Of a DNA stretch of 64,000 nt, positions 22,197 through 31,734 are shown one piece after another (within the stretch, counting starts at the first letter, position 1; each line of letters begins with the position of its first letter). This DNA is from Meconema thalassinum (lineage: Eukaryota > Arthropoda > Insecta > Orthoptera > Tettigoniidae), in assembly GCA_946902985.2 (NCBI GenBank), contig OX336388.2, positions 370,251,387 through 370,315,386 of the forward strand, given 5' to 3'. The notes below the pieces were generated by a model that was given only the letters and a program-made list of their open reading frames with translations, searched no databases and was not told the origin of the DNA. The position numbers and the translations under genes were made by a program.

Positions 22197-23170
22197 ACCC
22201 CCCCCCCCCCCTCCCGCACCTAATAAAATCTAAGCGGCTGGAGCGATTTCAATGAAATTCGGTAAGGTCATAGTACTATTTTAGCCGACCACGATCGTGC
22301 CTTTCAAAGTTTATTATGTTTCACCAATCCAACATTGTGGCTGTGCGAAATATCTGACTGGCATTCTATATCTCTGAAACTGTTACCGATATCACCCTGA
22401 AATGTTGCACGGTGATAAAAGGTACTGCTAGAAGTTCACTTAAGTGACTTTTAAAAACCTGTTCACTACAAAACGAACATGGCGGCCAAGCGAATTTGAA
22501 CATTTAAATAGACTTTTATGGCGATTTAACCACCTGAACGCAGTGAAACTTGGTACAGCAATTGTTTATATACACTGTAATGCACTGACATCTAATTTTG
22601 TTAAATTGTGTACATAAACTCAAGATGGCGGCTGTGAAAAATTTTAAAATTATTTTTTTATTTCTTGTGTCCCAATTATGCGATAGAAGTCAACGTTTGA
22701 ATAATGAACCTACGCAATAATAGTCATCTAATAATACATAACTCTATGGCCTACGTATGATACAATCCAACATGGCGAGTATCCGAAATATTTAGACGGT
22801 TCACAATATCTATGACAGCAGTCAAACTGAAATTTTTGCATGTTGATAGAGTCTATAAACATAAGTTCACCTTTGGAACTTTCAATAACCTGGGGAGCAC
22901 AAATCCATCCTGGCGGTGACGCGAAATTTGAATATTTAAATGGACGTTTCTCGCGATTTAATCATCCGAGCACAGTGAAACTTGGTAAGGTATATGCTTA
23001 TACAAATTTTAATCCACTGGCATCTAATTTATTTCAATTGTTTTCAGAACCACAAGATGGTGGCTGTGCGAAATTTTAAAATCTGGTGTCCTAATCATGC
23101 GATTGAAGTTTGATTAATACACCTACACATTAATCTTCATGTAATAGAACATAACTCTAAGGCCTACACA
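22197..23170 (+). repeat. Dispersed hairpin-(GT)n family copy without its hairpin end
   Basis: It starts at a poly-C run and continues CTAATAAAATCTAAGCGGC, GAGCGATTTCAATGAAATTC, ATCCAACATTGTGGCTGTGC, CTATATCTCTGAAACTG and CAAGATGGCGGCTGTG. This is the same order as at 28560-29900 and in the 45.8-64 kb array. The hairpin and (GT)n are absent. Confidence 0.8.
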
Positions 23171-23429
23171 TATAAAAATCGGTTACCACAGGAACGAAAT
23201 GTAGTGTTGCCAGAAATAATGTTACTTGAATAAGTCTCTCAAAAAAAATATCCCTTAATACCGTAACTTGGACTAATATTCGGATATCGGTTATGGTAGG
23301 AACAACAAAGTAGCGCCCACCAGAAAGGACGTTAAATAAAATCTTCGCTCGTAAAAAAGAGCACCTTAATCGTGCAATGCGTATTAATAACGTTATTCAG
23401 ATATCGGTTTATATCAGTGGCTTAAAGGC

Positions 23430-23542
23430 CATATAAATCACTGAAGTTCACAGTTCTGACTTCAGTGGAACTTCACTGAAAATCACAGTGAATATCCACT
23501 GAACTTTCCAGCAGTGAAACTCCACTGAAGTTTTCAGTGAAA
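23430..23542. repeat. Short TTCACTGAA/TTCAGTGAA repeats
   Basis: Repeated CACTGAA / TTCAGTG words on both strands form a locally self-complementary stretch immediately left of the 253-bp array. Similar words recur at 25870-26010 to the right of it. Confidence 0.6.
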
Positions 23543-23580
23543 TAAAACTCAGCAATTCTTCTAGGTTTGTGCCGTGTCTT

Positions 23581-23652
23581 GTGTGGGGTTTCGCCTAGGA
23601 CACCAAGCTAGGCTCATCGGCGGGCTCTTGGTGTCCCTGCCCCGACCCCCAC
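23581..23652 (-). ncRNA. Hammerhead-type ribozyme motif, copy 1 (minus strand)
   Basis: Same fold as the copy at 24688-24759. In this copy the first base pair of stem I is G against G, because it has CCCCGAC where sister copies have CCCGGAC. The rest of the fold is unchanged. Confidence 0.6.
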
Positions 23653-23833
23653 AGGAGTATCGAACTGCGCGATACCTCCCTTTATATAGAGTGCAACTGC
23701 ACTCCTTGACTGCGAGAACCAAATGCTCCAGCAGCCGTAACCTCCCTATGAAGGCTTCCAAAAAGATGGTGTATTGGCTTTCACGGCCGGTGAATTAAAA
23801 CTCAGCAATTCTTCTAGGTTTGTGCCGTGTCTT

Positions 23834-23905
23834 GTGTGGGGTTTCGCCTAGGACACCAAGCTAGGCTCATCGGCGGGCTCTTGGTGTCCCTGCCCGGACC
23901 CCCAC
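23834..23905 (-). ncRNA. Hammerhead-type ribozyme motif, copy 2 (minus strand)
   Basis: Identical in core and stems to the copy at 24688-24759, in reverse orientation. Confidence 0.65.
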
Positions 23906-24086
23906 AGGAGTATCGAACTGCGCGATACCTCCCTTTATATAGAGTGCAACTGCACTCCTTGACTGCGAGAACCAAATGCTCAAGCAGCCGTAACCTCCCT
24001 ATGAAGGCTTCCAAAAAGATGGTGTATTGGCTTTCACGGCCGGTGAATTAAAACTCAGCAATTCTTCTAGGTTTGTGCCGTGTCTT

Positions 24087-24158
24087 GTGTGGGGTTTCGC
24101 CTAGGACACCAAGCTAGGCTCATCGGCGGGCTCTTGGTGTCCCTGCCCGGACCCCCAC
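24087..24158 (-). ncRNA. Hammerhead-type ribozyme motif, copy 3 (minus strand)
   Basis: Identical in core and stems to the copy at 24688-24759, in reverse orientation. Confidence 0.65.
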
Positions 24159-24434
24159 AGGAGTATCGAACTGCGCGATACCTCCCTTTATATAGAGTGC
24201 AACTGCACTCCTTGACTGCGAGAACCAAATGCTCAAGCAGCCGTAACCTCCCTATGAAGGCTTCCAAAAAGAAGGTGTATTGGCTTTCACGGCCGGTGAA
24301 TTAAAACTCAGCAATTCTTCTAGGTTTGGAAGCCTTCATAGGGAGGTTACGGCTGCTTGAGCATTTGGTTCTCGCAGTCAAGGAGTGAAGTTGCACTCTA
24401 TATAAAGGGAGGTATCGCGCAGTTCGATACTCCT

Positions 24435-24506
24435 GTGGGGGTCCGGGCAGGGACACCAAGAGCCCGCCGATGAGCCTAGCTTGGTGTCCTAGGCGAAACC
24501 CCACAC
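24435..24506 (+). ncRNA. Hammerhead-type ribozyme motif, copy 4
   Basis: Identical in core and stems to the copy at 24688-24759. Cleavage is predicted after C24443. Confidence 0.65.
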
Positions 24507-24651
24507 AAGACACGGCACAAACCTAGAAGAATTGCTGAGTTTTAATTCACCGGCCGTGAAAGCCAATACACCATCTTTTTGGAAGCCTTCATAGGGAGGT
24601 TACGGCTGCTTGAGCATTTGGTTCTCGCAGTCAAGGAGTGCAGTTGCACTC

Positions 24652-24660
24652 TATATAAAG
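24652..24660 (+). promoter_or_regulatory. TATA-like box of the 253-bp unit
   Basis: TATATAAAG lies 36 nt before the predicted ribozyme cleavage site (after 24696) and recurs in every unit in the same place. It is flanked by a near-palindrome, GAGTGCAGTTGCACTC. It could place a Pol II start shortly upstream of the ribozyme. This is inference only. Confidence 0.4.
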
Positions 24661-24687
24661 GGAGGTATCGCGCAGTTCGATACTCCT

Positions 24688-24759
24688 GTGGGGGTCCGGG
24701 CAGGGACACCAAGAGCCCGCCGATGAGCCTAGCTTGGTGTCCTAGGCGAAACCCCACAC
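24688..24759 (+). ncRNA. Hammerhead-type (type I) self-cleaving ribozyme motif, reference copy
   Basis: A hammerhead RNA cuts its own backbone after an NUH triplet, turning tandem transcripts into monomers. Here stem III is GTGGGGGT (24688-24695) against ACCCCAC (24751-24757), with one bulged G. The triplet is GUC, with predicted cleavage after C24696. Stem I is CGGGC (24697-24701) against GCCCG (24715-24719). The core strand is CCGATGA (24720-24726). Stem II is GCCTAG (24727-24732) against CTAGGC (24742-24747). GAA plus A at 24748-24751 completes the core. Pairs 10.1-11.1 (G-C), 15.1-16.1 (A-U), 15.2-16.2 (C-G) and 1.1-2.1 are all canonical. The only core deviation is C instead of the conserved U4. 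Loop 1 (24702-24714) contains GACACCAAG, the exact complement of loop 2 CTTGGTGTC (24733-24741). Known relatives are retrozymes and Penelope-like elements; activity is untested. Confidence 0.7.
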
Positions 24760-24940
24760 AAGACACGGCACAAACCTAGAAGAATTGCTGAGTTTTAATT
24801 CACCGGCCGTGAAAGCCAATACACCATCTTTTTGGAAGCCTTCATAGGGAGGTTACGGCTGCTTGAGCATTTGGTTCTCGCAGTCAAGGAGTGCAGTTGC
24901 ACTCTATATAAAGGGAGGTATCGCGCAGTTCGATACTCCT

Positions 24941-25012
24941 GTGGGGGTCCGGGCAGGGACACCAAGAGCCCGCCGATGAGCCTAGCTTGGTGTCCTAGGC
25001 GAAACCCCACAC
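24941..25012 (+). ncRNA. Hammerhead-type ribozyme motif, copy 6
   Basis: Identical in core and stems to the copy at 24688-24759. Confidence 0.65.
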
Positions 25013-25193
25013 AAGACACGGCACAAACCTAGAAGAATTGCTGAGTTTTAATTCACCGGCCGTGAAAGCCAATACACCATCTTTTTGGAAGCCTTCATAG
25101 GGAGGTTACGGCTGCTTGAGCATTTGGTTCTCGCAGTCAAGGAGTGCAGTTGCACTCTATATAAAGGGAGGTATCGCGCAGTTCGATACTCCT

Positions 25194-25259
25194 GTCCGGG
25201 CAGGGACACCAAGAGCCCGCCGATGAGCCTAGCTTGGTGTCCTAGGCGAAACCCCACAC
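25194..25259 (+). ncRNA. Hammerhead-type motif with stem III deleted, copy 7
   Basis: A 6-bp deletion removes the G-run that forms the 5' side of stem III (CCTGTCCGGGC instead of CCTGTGGGGGTCCGGGC). The core, stem I and stem II remain and a GTC still precedes stem I, but ACCCC has no partner. The copy is predicted to be inactive. Confidence 0.55.
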
Positions 25260-25440
25260 AAGACACGGCACAAACCTAGAAGAATTGCTGAGTTTTAATT
25301 CACCGGCCGTGAAAGCCAATACACCATCTTTTTGGAAGCCTTCATAGGGAGGTTACGGCTGCTTGAGCATTTGGTTCTCGCAGTCAAGGAGTGCAGTTGC
25401 ACTCTATATAAAGGGAGGTATCGCGCAGTTCGATACTCCT

Positions 25441-25512
25441 GTGGGGGTCCGGGCAGGGACACCAAGAGCCCGCCGATGAGCCTAGCTTGGTGTCCTAGGC
25501 GAAACCCCACAC
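25441..25512 (+). ncRNA. Hammerhead-type ribozyme motif, copy 8
   Basis: Identical in core and stems to the copy at 24688-24759. It lies in the last unit of the array. Confidence 0.65.
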
Positions 25513-25754
25513 AAGACACGGCACAAACCTAGAAGAATTGCTGAGTTTTAATTCACCGGCCGTGAAAGCCAATACACCATCTTTTTCAGTGAAAGTTTAC
25601 TCGCCTTTCCCGGGAATAGTTATCCGATTTTCCAGTAAACTAACGATAATAGTAATAAATAACCATGTTTAACGAGATGTACAAGCCTTAATAATCAATT
25701 TGGTTAAGTATAAGACTGGGGAAAAATAAAAGTATATCACGTTGCCCCAGGCAG

Positions 25755-25855
25755 GGTTTGAACTTTGATCTGTGGGTAGATTCATGGAATCGAACTGGAA
25801 AGCAGGCCATATTTTTTCCATTGAGCTAATGTTAATAACTCAGTGAAGGCTATGG
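25755..25855 (-). mobile_element. Possible tRNA-like (SINE head) sequence, minus strand
   Basis: On the minus strand TTAGCTCAATGG resembles box A. Two box-B-like words follow, CAGTTCGATTCC and GTTCAAACCCTG. The spacing does not give one clean tRNA, so this is a tentative SINE head or decayed tRNA pseudogene. Confidence 0.35.
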
Positions 25856-26044
25856 CAATAAGCACACATGATGTTCAGTGCACCATAAAATATCTCTGAT
25901 AGTCTCACGGAATGTTTCACTTTAGGATCAGCGACTAACGCAATGTCTCAGTGACCAGTGAACTCCTGTGTATTTCCACGGAAGGTCAGTTAAAAAACAT
26001 TGCACTGAAGATTTCAGAAAAAAATCCCTGAAACATGTTGGATT

Positions 26045-27800
26045 GACTTGGGATCCAGATGTTTCCTGAAGCTCGTTTATGATAGTCAGCATACGGTCTT
26101 CGTCGTTTTCGTCTGTGAGAACAATACATACATCATCGGCATATGCTCGTACTGCCACTTTCTTCCCATTGATCGTCCTCCTCCGGAGGAAGGGTTCCTG
26201 TGCTATGATGAATAGGATCATAGAAAGTGGGCATCCTTGACGAACAGATTTACGGATGAGTATATTCGATGTTAGATGTCCATTAATGATTACTCTAGAT
26301 TGTGCTGTTCTGTACAGTCCTGTAATGCATTTAATCAACCCGATAGGAAACCCGAAGGTTCGCATTGCAGACCATAGAAATGAATGTTTTTTTTTTCTAT
26401 CAAAGGCCTTTTGAAAATCGAGACTGACTAGTGTCGTAGGAGGAAGATTGGGTGAAGTTTTCCCATTTACAATAATAATATTGCTTAACACCAACAAGTT
26501 CGAGATGACAATTATTTCCTGGAGTCGCACAGGATTGCCACTGCCCTATTATTGGTAGCAGTTGCGGTTTGATTCGGGATGCTATTATTTTTTGTAAAGA
26601 TTTTGCAATCTGTATTGAGAAGTGTGATAGGTTTGAAATCCTCCATTCCAAGTGGTCTTATGATCTTCGGAATTAAAATAATAATTCCAGCAGTAAATTC
26701 TTCAGTTATAATTTGTGGGTTTCCCCTAATCTCCTGGTCAATTTTAAGGAGGTCTTTTCCTAGTATATTCCACATTAATTGATAAAATTCACATGGTATT
26801 CCATCAGGACCAGGAGAGCGGTTACGTTGAGTTGGGCGTAGTGTTGTGGAAATCTCTGCCGAGGTACAGTAATACCACTTGCCAGCATAGATCCATCCTC
26901 TGCGGTCAGTCTGGGTGGGTTTTGATGTATGCTCCCATCTGTTTGCTCACTATTTTGTAGGACGTCGGAGAAAAATGTTGTGGAATACTTTGCTCCAATT
27001 TAAAGGATATCATCCATGTTCGACTGAGTGCAGCCATGCTCGTCCCGAAGTTTAGTAATGGTCTTTCGCTGCCCTTTACGCATTTTTGTTAAGATATGGA
27101 ACAGTGATGAACGTTCTTCTTCTATGACTGAGGGAACAGTGCGTGATGGTCACTGAAAGATACTGGCACTACTGTGGAACTATGCAGGCTATCTCTCATT
27201 CCTCGTGCTATATATGTCCTGTCTATTCTAGATGCTGATCCGGCACGATAGAAAGTAAATTGGACGTATGTTCCATGTTTAAGTTCCCACACATCATGGA
27301 GGTTAAATCCGTCTACGAGACTTTTGAGGCTGCGGCAGTTGTTGAAAGCGCCGGTTTGATCTCGAGTGTTTAAAACACAGTTAAAATTGCCTGCTAATAT
27401 GATAGTATTGATAGAGCCCTGGAGAAAGTATCTGATGTCAACTTCAAATGAATGTTCTCTTGCCAGACGACCTTGTGATCCAGAAGGGGCGTAGACATTA
27501 ACAATTTTTGTGTCCTCACATTGCAGAGTAATTATTCTGCCACTCGGGTGCAACTCCACATCCGAAACAATAAATTAACCCTGATCTGTAAACGACAGCT
27601 GTGCCTCGGAGAGATGGGCCAATATTTGCTATGTATCCGTACCCACTCAACCTGTCTAAGTTTGGATCATTTACTCCCTGAAGCAATAACGTGTCAATAT
27701 CAAAAGTCCTGAAAGAAATCCTGAAGTAGAAAACGTGTCGTCAAACTTATGATGTCATTGATATTTAATGTGGCAAAACAACGCAAGACACTCATATGCA
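26045..27800 (-). pseudogene. Non-LTR retrotransposon ORF2: APE endonuclease and reverse transcriptase, broken
   Basis: Read on the minus strand from about 27800. The endonuclease comes first: DTLLLQGVNDPNLDRLSGY, then RGTAVVYRSG, IVNVYAPSGSQGR, ILAGNFNCVL and SRIDRTYIARG, ending SFSDHHALF near 27130. These match the APE fold; the usual GDFN motif is GNFN here. The RT part follows: SPGPDGIPCEFYQ (about 26810), FKPITLLNTDCKIF, LVSLDFQKAFDR, SVRQGCPLSM and AYADDVCIVL near 26140. Several frameshifts and stops separate these blocks. Homology ends at SGSQVN near 26045, so the RT thumb and 3' end are missing. That is unusual, because LINE copies normally lose their 5' end. It nicked DNA and copied RNA in its family; this copy is dead. 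The clade is uncertain (L1/Tx1-like appearance). Confidence 0.85.
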
Positions 27801-27877
27801 AGAACAAAAGGATGACGATGACAGGCATCAGTATGTTTGAGTGCATTTAAACGACTATGAGCAATTATTTGAGGGGA

Positions 27878-28430
27878 TCATTGGAGTGATGTTTTACTGG
27901 TGTGCACTTCCAGTGATTTACGGCGACTACGTGATGCGTTTCGTGTTTGTGTGTAATATGATTTAACTTCTTCCCTCGCAGTGTTTTTGTTGACAGTTTT
28001 CATGTGAAGAGCATGGGTCTCATTAATGTTGGCTTCATCTGTGGCCATGGGTTTAGCTCCTGTTTGTGGAGGCAGGGCACTTCCGCTGACGTCCGTGACT
28101 TTTTTTTTACTGAAACTGATTGCAGCATCAGAGGTGGATGTAAACTCTGCCCCCAATGTAGTAGATAGGGTTTCCTGAACTATGTCTGTGCTTTGCGCGT
28201 GAAGTAATTAGGAGCGAACGGTATTGTTACCTGGAGGGTGCTTCGAATGTACTGAGACTGTTGGGAAGCCTATTACTTGTGAGTGTTCTCGTTCTTCTTG
28301 TATGGCATCCTGAAATTCCATGTCTTTCGACCACGTAAATTGGGTTTTGGGTACGTCATTAGTGACAGGTTCGTTATGGCTAAATGTCCCGACATTTTGG
28401 TAAGAAAATATTTCAACAAATGGCATCACA
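27878..28430 (-). pseudogene. Possible ORF1 remnant of the same LINE
   Basis: A minus-strand frame runs from about 28429 to the stop at 27878 and is broken only by one in-frame TAA at 28208-28210. The product is hydrophilic, with a basic C-terminus (RNASRSRRKS). It lies directly upstream of the endonuclease start, in the place of a LINE ORF1, which would bind the element RNA. No domain is recognised, so the assignment rests on position and openness. Confidence 0.4.
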
Positions 28431-28454
28431 AACGAAGCTGAATTTATTTATTTT

Positions 28455-29975
28455 TTAGCCTATTTTCAATTTTGAAAAAATAGGCTTATGAGATCACCTT
28501 TTGTCCGTGTGTGTGTGTGTGTGTGTGTGCGTGTGTGTGTGTGTGAGGTGTGTGTGTGTGTCCCCCTAATAAAATCTAAACGGCTGGAGCGATTTCAATG
28601 AAACTCGGTACGTTCATAGCACTATTCCCGGCGACCTCGACCGTGTCCTTGAAATTTCGTTACGTCTCACCAATCCAACATGGCGGCTGTGCGAAATATT
28701 TCACTAGAATTCAATATCTCCGAAACTGTTACCGATATCGCCCTGAAATTGTGTACGGTGATAAAGAGCACTACTAGAAGTTCACCTATGATGCTTTCAA
28801 AAACCTGGTGACTACAAAACCAACATGGCGGCCAAGCGAAATTGAGACTTTTAAATAGACTTTTCTCGCGATTTAACTATCCAAACGTAATGAAACTTGG
28901 TACAGCAAATGTTTATACACATTGTAATGCACTGGAGTCTAATTTAGTTCAATTGTTTACATAACCTCAAAATGGCGGCTGTGCGAAATATTTCACTGAC
29001 ATTCTATATCTCCGAAACAATTACAGATATCAGCCTGCAATTTTGTACGGTGATAAAGGGTACTGATACAAGTTTACCTATGTACATTTCATAAACCTGT
29101 AAAGTACAAAACGAACATGGCGACCAAGCGAATTTGAAATATTTTAATATACTTTTCTCGTGAATTTACTCTCTGAGCGCAGTGAAATGTGGTACAGTAA
29201 ATGATTTTGCAGATTGCAATGCACTGCCATCTAATTTAATTCAATTGTTTACATAACCTCAAGATGGCGGCTGTGTGAAATTTTAAAATTAAGTTTTTAT
29301 TTCTTGTATCGTAATCATGCGATCGAAGTGAAAGTTTGAATACTGAACCTAGGCAATAATTGTCCTTGATGGTACATAACTCTATGGCCTATACATATAA
29401 CAATCCTAAATGGCGAGCTTCCAAAATATTTAGACGGTTCTCAATATCTATGAATCTTTTACAGCAACCAAACTTTTTTTTAAATGTTCATAGAGACTAG
29501 GAACATATTTTCACCTATAGGACTTTCAGTAACCTGGTGAGCACAAATCCAACATGGCGGCGACGCGATGTATAAATATTTAAATGGACGTTTCTCGCGA
29601 ATTAACTATCCGAGTGCCGTGAAACGTAGCACGTTAAATGCTTATACAAATGTTGATCCATTGGCATCTAATTTATTTCAATTGTTTGCATAATCACAAG
29701 ATGGCTGCTGTGCGTAATTTTAAAATCTCGTTTTTACTTCTTGTGTTCTAATCATGCGATTGAAGTTTGAATACCACACGTACACAATAATCTTAATGTA
29801 ATAGTACAAAAATAAAAATCCAACCTGGCGACCATCTGAAATATTTAGACGGTTCTCAATATCTACGAATCTGTTACAGCAATTAAACTGAAATTTTGTA
29901 TGTTGATAGTGGCAATTAACATGAGCAGGATATATGAAAATAGGCTGTATAGTTCTTCACGGAACTACTTGTTTT
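28455..29975 (+). repeat. Dispersed hairpin-(GT)n family, long copy
   Basis: It begins with the hairpin AGCCTATTTTC...GAAAAAATAGGCT (28456-28486) and TTATGAGATCACCTTTTGTC. A (GT)n tract (28505-28560), CCCCCTAATAAAATC and two to three related sub-repeats follow, each containing GCGATTTCAATGAAACTC-type and AACATGGCGGC words. It closes near 29940 with GAAAATAGGCTGTATAG, similar to the closing phrase of the 293-bp array at 3505-3520. No coding content. Confidence 0.85.
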
Positions 29976-30639
29976 TTCTTAAAGGGGACCTCCGATCTGC
30001 GATCTGAAAACTGCTATGTACTCTGTCTAGTAGGAGAATTGAGATTAATTCATCGCTAAATTTTTTATTTCAAAAACAGAAAAGTTGCTGTTTATATTTT
30101 AAATATCTTATTACAATTTTAAAAGAGCGGGTAATAAGAAAGTTGAGTTTTATTCACTGATTCCAAAGCCGTATCGAAAACCTAAATCGGTTGAATAGAA
30201 TCGTCGGGATCACTTGGGGAAATTTTTGAATAAGAGTGTAACTGTACTTGGAACAAAAGGCGTGGTAGCCTATAGTAGAACAAGGTCGGCGAGAACGGGA
30301 GGGAGGGGGGAGGGGAACGAAAGTAAAGTGAGAGAGCGATGACCTTACCTGACGGTATGGATTCCTCAGCATCTAGTCCGATGTTGTGATTGACTGTGAC
30401 TGTGATGGCTAGTTCTGAATTATTGGCCAGTTCTGGATATTTCTGAGTGATCCTTTGATATCTTACCAGTTTGTAATTACTACTTCTAGTTTTCTATGAT
30501 GTTTTTCCTGATTTTAGTTCATTGATCCCTTTAATGACTTTTTACTTAATTTATTTTACCTGCAACAGTATTATTTTTAGTGTTCGTTAGGTGTACGATG
30601 TACTTATAGGTACGACTGATGGAGAGCATTACGGTCATC
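29976..30639. other. No gene recognised
   Basis: Contains a purine-rich GGGAGGGAGGGGGGAGGGG run near 30297. I see no coding or repeat assignment. Confidence 0.45.
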
Positions 30640-31633
30640 ATTCATTCATTCATTCATTCATTCATTCATTCGTTTATTTGCAATTGGGGCTGTGTCCCCC
30701 GGTGGCAAATTAGATATACATAACAAATAAATAATTGTACATAACAATTCACTAACAATTAAACTGGAGTATTTACACAAAGAGTCAGTCTTTTCTTAAA
30801 CACACCTATATGTTTGGAAAAAGGCTCTAAAACTGCGGCAGGTAGAGAGTTCCAATTATCAATGGCACGGTTTACGAAAGAATATTTACCATAGTTAGTT
30901 CGCTGTGGTCGACCCTTAACTTTGAAAGGATGATTGCTCCTACCCATGTAAGTAGGCTTTTCCATACGTTTGCTAAGCTCACCCCATGCTGGTTGATTTG
31001 TATACGTGTTGTACATAGCGCCGAGTCTAGATTTCATCCTCCTAGCCTCAAGTGATTCCCACCCAAGTTTCTTTAACGTACGGCTCACACTGCTCCTGGG
31101 ATTAAAGTCACTGAGCACAAATCTAGCGGCCTTTCTTTGTACCATTTCCAACTCATTTATGAACCCTACTTGATATGGATCCCAAACCGCCGAGGCGTAT
31201 TCCAGAATAGGTCTTACAAGTGACAAATAGCCTAATTCTTTAGCAGAGGTACTACTTCCTTTTAATACCCTCATTACAAAGTGCAGGGATTTGTAAGCTT
31301 TAGAAACTACACATTTTACATGACTACTCCATTTCATATCATTTCTTAAGTGAACGCCCAAATATTTGCAAGAATCTTCTTCTACAAGTATTTCTGAGCC
31401 AATGTTATATTGAAAATCTTGCCTTCGCACTTTCCCTATTTTTATTAGACTACATTTTCTTGTGTTTATTTTAATTTTATTTTCAATCGCCCACTTATAG
31501 ACCAGGTTCAGGTCATCTTGAAGTACTGCATTGTCTTGTGAGTCATGTATCTTTCGATATATTACACAATCATCCGCAAACAATCGACAGTCACTGCGAA
31601 TCCCATTTGGTAAGTCATTTATAAACGCCATGT
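30640..31633 (-). mobile_element. 5'-truncated jockey/CR1-like LINE with (GAAT)n tail
   Basis: The minus-strand copy begins inside the RT domain at about 31633. It ends with a short 3' UTR carrying CCACCGGGGGACACAGCCCC, an AATAAA-like word and GAATGAATGAATG (plus-strand ATTC repeats at 30640-30672). Severe 5' truncation with an intact 3' tail is the usual product of target-primed reverse transcription. No target duplication was identified. Confidence 0.88.
30759..31631 (-). pseudogene. LINE reverse transcriptase C-terminal half (truncated but open)
   Basis: A 290-residue frame starts at an internal Met: MAFINDLPNGIRSDCRLFAD. The RT catalytic box is FADD at residues 18-21. It is followed by the palm/thumb (YLGVHLRNDMKW near residues 90-101) and the typical C-terminal block (YLSLVRPILEYASAVWDPY, MVQRKAARFVLSDF, LGWESLEARR, FVNRAIDNWNSLP). 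Full jockey/CR1 ORF2 proteins are about 900-1000 residues and carry an endonuclease first, which is absent here. The frame has no internal stop, so the insertion is fairly young, but the protein lacks the first Asp motif and would be inactive. Confidence 0.9.
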
Positions 31634-31734
31634 GCAGTTAGTTTTACATTTAAGGTGAAAAATGGAGCCACCACCAAAACCGATTCAAGGCAGGACTGGC
31701 ATGCAAAACGAAATGTATTATCAATTTAAATTAA

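Larger units (their letters stand above)
23543..25586. repeat. 253-bp tandem array, three units reversed against five
   Basis: Near-identical 253-bp units. In ribozyme-sense orientation a unit runs GGAAGCCTTC...CATCTTTTT. Five complete sense units occupy 24328-24580, 24581-24833, 24834-25086, 25087-25333 (6 bp shorter) and 25334-25586. To the left, 23543-24327 holds three units plus a fragment in the opposite orientation, meeting at 24327/24328. The array is flanked by a 12-bp direct repeat, TTTTCAGTGAAA, at 23531-23542 and 25583-25594; the right copy shares its first four bases with the last unit. 253 is not a multiple of 3, so the units do not form one long frame. Each unit contains a TATA-like TATATAAAG and a hammerhead-like fold. 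Confidence 0.95.

Noticed and set aside
23561..25532. Repeated open frames of 60-74 codons on both strands of the 253-bp array
   Set aside because: They recur once per unit only because the unit is tandem. The 253-bp period breaks the frame between units, both strands are equally open, and no protein family is recognised. The structured RNA explanation is better.
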